A stretch of 64,000 nt of DNA from Acetobacter malorum. Its GTDB lineage: Bacteria; Pseudomonadota; Alphaproteobacteria; Acetobacterales; Acetobacteraceae. The stretch's first letter is position 1; every line of letters starts with the position of its first letter. Made by a program: the position numbers and the translations under genes. The stretch is from assembly GCF_002153605.1 (NCBI RefSeq), contig NZ_JOPG01000022.1, forward strand, positions 62,001 through 126,000, written 5' to 3'. This document shows positions 61,178-64,000 of this stretch, piece by piece. The notes under the pieces are model-generated. The model was given only the letters and a program-made list of their open reading frames with translations. It was not told the origin of the DNA and searched no databases.

Positions 61178-64000
61178 ATGACCGTTCGTTTTGTCCGTTT
61201 GCGGATTGTCGGGTTCAAAAGCTTTGCTGAACCCGTCACCGTGGAAATCCTCCCCGGTCTGACCGGCATTGTGGGGCCTAACGGTTGCGGCAAATCCAAC
61301 GTGGTGGAAGCACTGCGCTGGGTGATGGGGGAATCCTCCGCCCGCTCCCTGCGCGGCGGAGAAATGGACGATCTGATTTTTGCGGGCACAGCAGGCCGCC
61401 CAGCCCGCTCTCTGGCAGAAGTCACCGTCACGCTGGAAGGCACACAGGGCCGTGGTCCCGCCGCCTTTGCTGATCAGGACGAACTTCAGATCACCCGCCG
61501 GGCCGAACGCGGCTCCGGTAGTGAATACCGCATTAACGGCAAACCGGCCCGTGCACGTGATGTGCAGACTTTGTTTGCCGATCTGGCCTCCGGCGCCCGC
61601 TCTTCCGCTATGGTCAGTCAAGGCCGCGTGGCCATGCTGGTCGGGGCACGCCCGGAAGAACGCCGCTCCATTCTGGAAGAAGCCGCAGGCATTACCGGCC
61701 TGCACGCCCGCAGGCACGAGGCGGAACTCAAGCTCCGCGCCACTGAAAACAATCTGACCCGCGCAGAAGACCTCCGCCAGCAACTGGAAGCCCGGCTGGG
61801 TGGTCTGGCTGAACAGTCCCGTGAGGCCAGCCGCTACCGGGAACTGTCCGCAGCCCTGCGCGAGACAGAAACCGAATTGCTGGCCGTGCTGCATGCCCGT
61901 GCCCGGCAGGCAGTGGAACGCGCCATCGAGACTGCCGCCCGCGCCCGCCATGCGCTGACTGAGCATGAAGACGCCGCAGAAAGCGCTGTGGTGGCGGAGT
62001 TTGAAGCTAACCAGAAACTCCCCGCCATCCGCGCCCGTGCGGATGAAGCCCGCACTGTTCTGGAACGCTGCCGCGTGACGGCAGAAGGTGTGACGCGGGA
62101 AGAAGAACGCGCCGCCGCGCAGGCCAAAAGTGCCACGGACCGCCTCCATCAGCATGAGGCCGACTATACCGCCGCCCAGACCCGTGTGGAGGATGCCACC
62201 AGCACGCTGGAGCGCCTGAATGCAGAGAAAGCCGAGGCTGAAGCGGCTGAAGCCTCGCTCCCGCAACGGACAGCAGACGCTGAAACCCGACAAACGGAGC
62301 TGACAGACGCTCTGGCGGAAAGCGAACGCACCCTCGCCCAGCAGACCGAAACACTGGCCGCTGCCCGCGCCCGCAAGCAACGCGCCACGGAAGATCTGGA
62401 CGCTGCCACAAGCTTACTGGCCCGCGCGTCCGACGCCGTCTCCACCCTTCAGGCTGAACTGGCCGCGCTACAGGAGCGCCTGCCCTCTGATGAGAGCATG
62501 GAGGTCGCCGTCAAAGCCGTGCAGGACGCCCGCGCTGCTCAAGCTGCGGCCCGCACCGCTTTTGAAGAGGCTGACCGCACCCGTTCCGAATCCAGCGTAG
62601 CGCTTTCCATCGCCCGGAACGATGCAGAGAACGCCCGCCAGACACAGGCTGAAACCCGTAAGGCACTGGAGCGCAGCCGCGCCAAACTGAACACCTTGCG
62701 AGCCGATCTGGCGCAACTGGAAAAACGGCACGCCGACACGCAAGGCGCATTACTGGAAGATGCCGCTCTTCAGGCTCTGAGAGACAAAGCCGCACAGGCC
62801 ACCACATCCCACCAGACCGCCGCGCGCGCACTGGAAGAAGCCGAAGCTACCCGGCGCGAGACCTCGGCCACCCTTACTCAGGCCAGCCGCAATTTTCAGG
62901 AACATGAAAGCCATCGCAAGACGGTAGAAGCTGCCTGCTCTGCGGCTCAAACTGCCCTCCACCGCGCCCGGCAGGAAGAAGAGACGCTGACAAAAGGGCT
63001 GGAACAGGCGCAGGCCGACGCCCTTCCGGACGACACACTCAAGGCCGCCCAAACCACCCGCGCCACGCAGGAAGAGAAACTCCGCACCGTCACGGATGCG
63101 CTCAGTCAGGCTGAAAGCGCCCTGACAGACCTCAAAACCCGCCATAACGACGCCCTGACCCGCCAGAACACCCTGCGCACGGAACTCACCCGCTTGCAGG
63201 CACAGGCTGAAGGTCTCGCGCAGGCACTGGGCACGGACGCCACAGGCTCGGACGAACCTGTTTCCGCCCGCATGGACATCCCGGAAGGGTATGAGGCTGC
63301 TCTGGCCGCCGCCCTCTCGGAAGGGCTGGATGCCCCGGTGGCTGATAACGCCGCACGTGGCTGGCACACTCTGCCTGCGTCCAGTGATCTCTCCGCCCTG
63401 CCCGGTGGCGCTATTCCCCTCAAAGCGCATATCAAAGCCCCGGAAGCGCTGGACCGTGTGCTGGCCTGCATCGGCCTGTTGCCGGACGGTGTGGATGGTC
63501 GCCCGCTGCAAGCCGCGCTTAAGCCGGGACAAAGTCTTGTCTCCCGCACTGGCGACCTTTGGCGCTGGGATGGGTTTTATACCCGCGCAGGAGAGCCGGA
63601 CGCCGCAACACGTCGCCTCGGCCAGCGCCGGATTCTGAAAGAAACAGAACAGCGCATTGCAACGCTTCAGGAAGACGCCCCGGAAGCGGAACAGGCCGTC
63701 ACCACCGCCACCACAGCTCTGCGGGAAATGGAGCAGCACGCAGCAGACCAGCGGACCCAGCGCGCCAAGCTGGAACAGGCCCTGCAACAGGCCCGCACGC
63801 AGGAAGCAGACCTTGAGCGCCGTCATGCGGCCTCTCGCGCCCGGCTGGATGGGCTGCGCCCGCAGCAGGAACGCGCCGTTGCCGCCAGAAAGGATGCAGA
63901 CGCCGCCCTGACGGCCGCCACAGCTGCGCGCGATGCCTTGCCGCAAACGGAAACGCTCAAAACAGCTCTGGATCAGGCGCGCCAGAAAGACACCGCGGCT
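61178..64000 (+). CDS. smc: Chromosome segregation protein SMC (partial, C-terminus outside window)
   Basis: The first 941 codons of SMC. The N-terminal ATPase half has Walker A GPNGCGKSN at about residues 33-41 and the Q-loop SQGRVAML; RRSILEEAAGI follows. From about residue 170 there is a long coiled coil rich in Ala, Glu, Gln and Arg, then a short hinge-like domain (about residues 690-810, MDIPEGYEAALAAALSEGLD, GGAIPLKAH, TRTGDLWRWDG) and the returning coil. The signature and Walker B motifs lie beyond base 64000. It organises chromosome arms with ScpA-ScpB. Confidence 0.95.
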   Translation, partial: MTVRFVRLRIVGFKSFAEPVTVEILPGLTGIVGPNGCGKSNVVEALRWVMGESSARSLRGGEMDDLIFAGTAGRPARSLAEVTVTLEGTQGRGPAAFADQDELQITRRAERGSGSEYRINGKPARARDVQTLFADLASGARSSAMVSQGRVAMLVGARPEERRSILEEAAGITGLHARRHEAELKLRATENNLTRAEDLRQQLEARLGGLAEQSREASRYRELSAALRETETELLAVLHARARQAVERAIETAARARHALTEHEDAAESAVVAEFEANQKLPAIRARADEARTVLERCRVTAEGVTREEERAAAQAKSATDRLHQHEADYTAAQTRVEDATSTLERLNAEKAEAEAAEASLPQRTADAETRQTELTDALAESERTLAQQTETLAAARARKQRATEDLDAATSLLARASDAVSTLQAELAALQERLPSDESMEVAVKAVQDARAAQAAARTAFEEADRTRSESSVALSIARNDAENARQTQAETRKALERSRAKLNTLRADLAQLEKRHADTQGALLEDAALQALRDKAAQATTSHQTAARALEEAEATRRETSATLTQASRNFQEHESHRKTVEAACSAAQTALHRARQEEETLTKGLEQAQADALPDDTLKAAQTTRATQEEKLRTVTDALSQAESALTDLKTRHNDALTRQNTLRTELTRLQAQAEGLAQALGTDATGSDEPVSARMDIPEGYEAALAAALSEGLDAPVADNAARGWHTLPASSDLSALPGGAIPLKAHIKAPEALDRVLACIGLLPDGVDGRPLQAALKPGQSLVSRTGDLWRWDGFYTRAGEPDAATRRLGQRRILKETEQRIATLQEDAPEAEQAVTTATTALREMEQHAADQRTQRAKLEQALQQARTQEADLERRHAASRARLDGLRPQQERAVAARKDADAALTAATAARDALPQTETLKTALDQARQKDTAA

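Overview
The window is a 64 kb stretch of chromosome that reads as an alphaproteobacterium of the acetic acid bacteria (Acetobacteraceae; an Acetobacter, Gluconobacter or Komagataeibacter relative). This rests on family-level recognition of the proteins, on gene orders typical of the order (ubiG beside lysC; bolA, J-protein, cobS, cobT; eno, ftsB; plsC, miaB, phoH, ybeY, corC; dsbA, smc), on an alphaproteobacterial SOS box, and on traits fitting a sugar-oxidising lifestyle (OprB-type porin, exported lactonase-fold protein). It is dense core genome: about 59 protein genes and one tRNA, with no insertion sequence, prophage, CRISPR array or rRNA.

Layout. 0-10.5 kb: partial nitronate monooxygenase, lysC, ubiG, an exported beta-propeller lactonase, DUF2147, DUF1178, grxC, comF, an NDUFAF5-like methyltransferase, moaA, then phosphomannomutase and galU for sugar nucleotides. 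10.8-16.4 kb: tRNA-Leu(GAG), lipB, a LolA-like lipoprotein, bolA, a J-domain protein and cobS-cobT. 16.4-20 kb: a group II PLP decarboxylase coupled to a bile-acid/sodium-symporter-type transporter, and an exported protein of unknown function. 20-26 kb: mfd-sdhE facing away from recG. 26-28.1 kb: the least conserved part, with an AraC regulator divergent from an NTF2-like protein and two small unknown proteins. 28.1-31.4 kb: the thiamine operon thiO-thiS-thiG-thiE and a DUF3429 membrane protein. 31.5-37.2 kb: eno, ftsB, rpmG, moeA, oprB and lexA. 37.3-42.1 kb: the biotin locus (bioA divergent from bioF, an alpha/beta hydrolase and a fused bioC-bioD). 42.2-48.5 kb: moaE-moaD, a lipoprotein, pgsA, uvrC, an M19 dipeptidase and xthA. 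48.6-55 kb: tamB-tamA. 55.1-64 kb: plsC, miaB-phoH-ybeY-corC, dsbA and the N-terminal two thirds or more of smc, which runs off the end.

How the genes work together. Four cofactor pathways are represented: molybdenum cofactor (moaA, moeA, moaE-moaD at three sites), thiamine, biotin and lipoate, plus cobalt insertion into corrin. DNA repair and its control are also prominent (mfd, recG, lexA, uvrC, xthA, smc). Many neighbours overlap by ATGA or TGATG (lolA-like/bolA, mfd/sdhE, thiE/thiG, the bio genes, tamA/tamB, ybeY/corC), so translational coupling is common, and several convergent pairs overlap or abut at their 3' ends.

The best candidates for something new are the bioC-bioD gene fusion with its adjacent candidate pimeloyl-ACP methyl ester esterase, the Tat-exported lactonase, the decarboxylase-transporter pair, and a pure hexanucleotide repeat inside tamB. 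No wholly new multi-gene defence or mobile system is evident.
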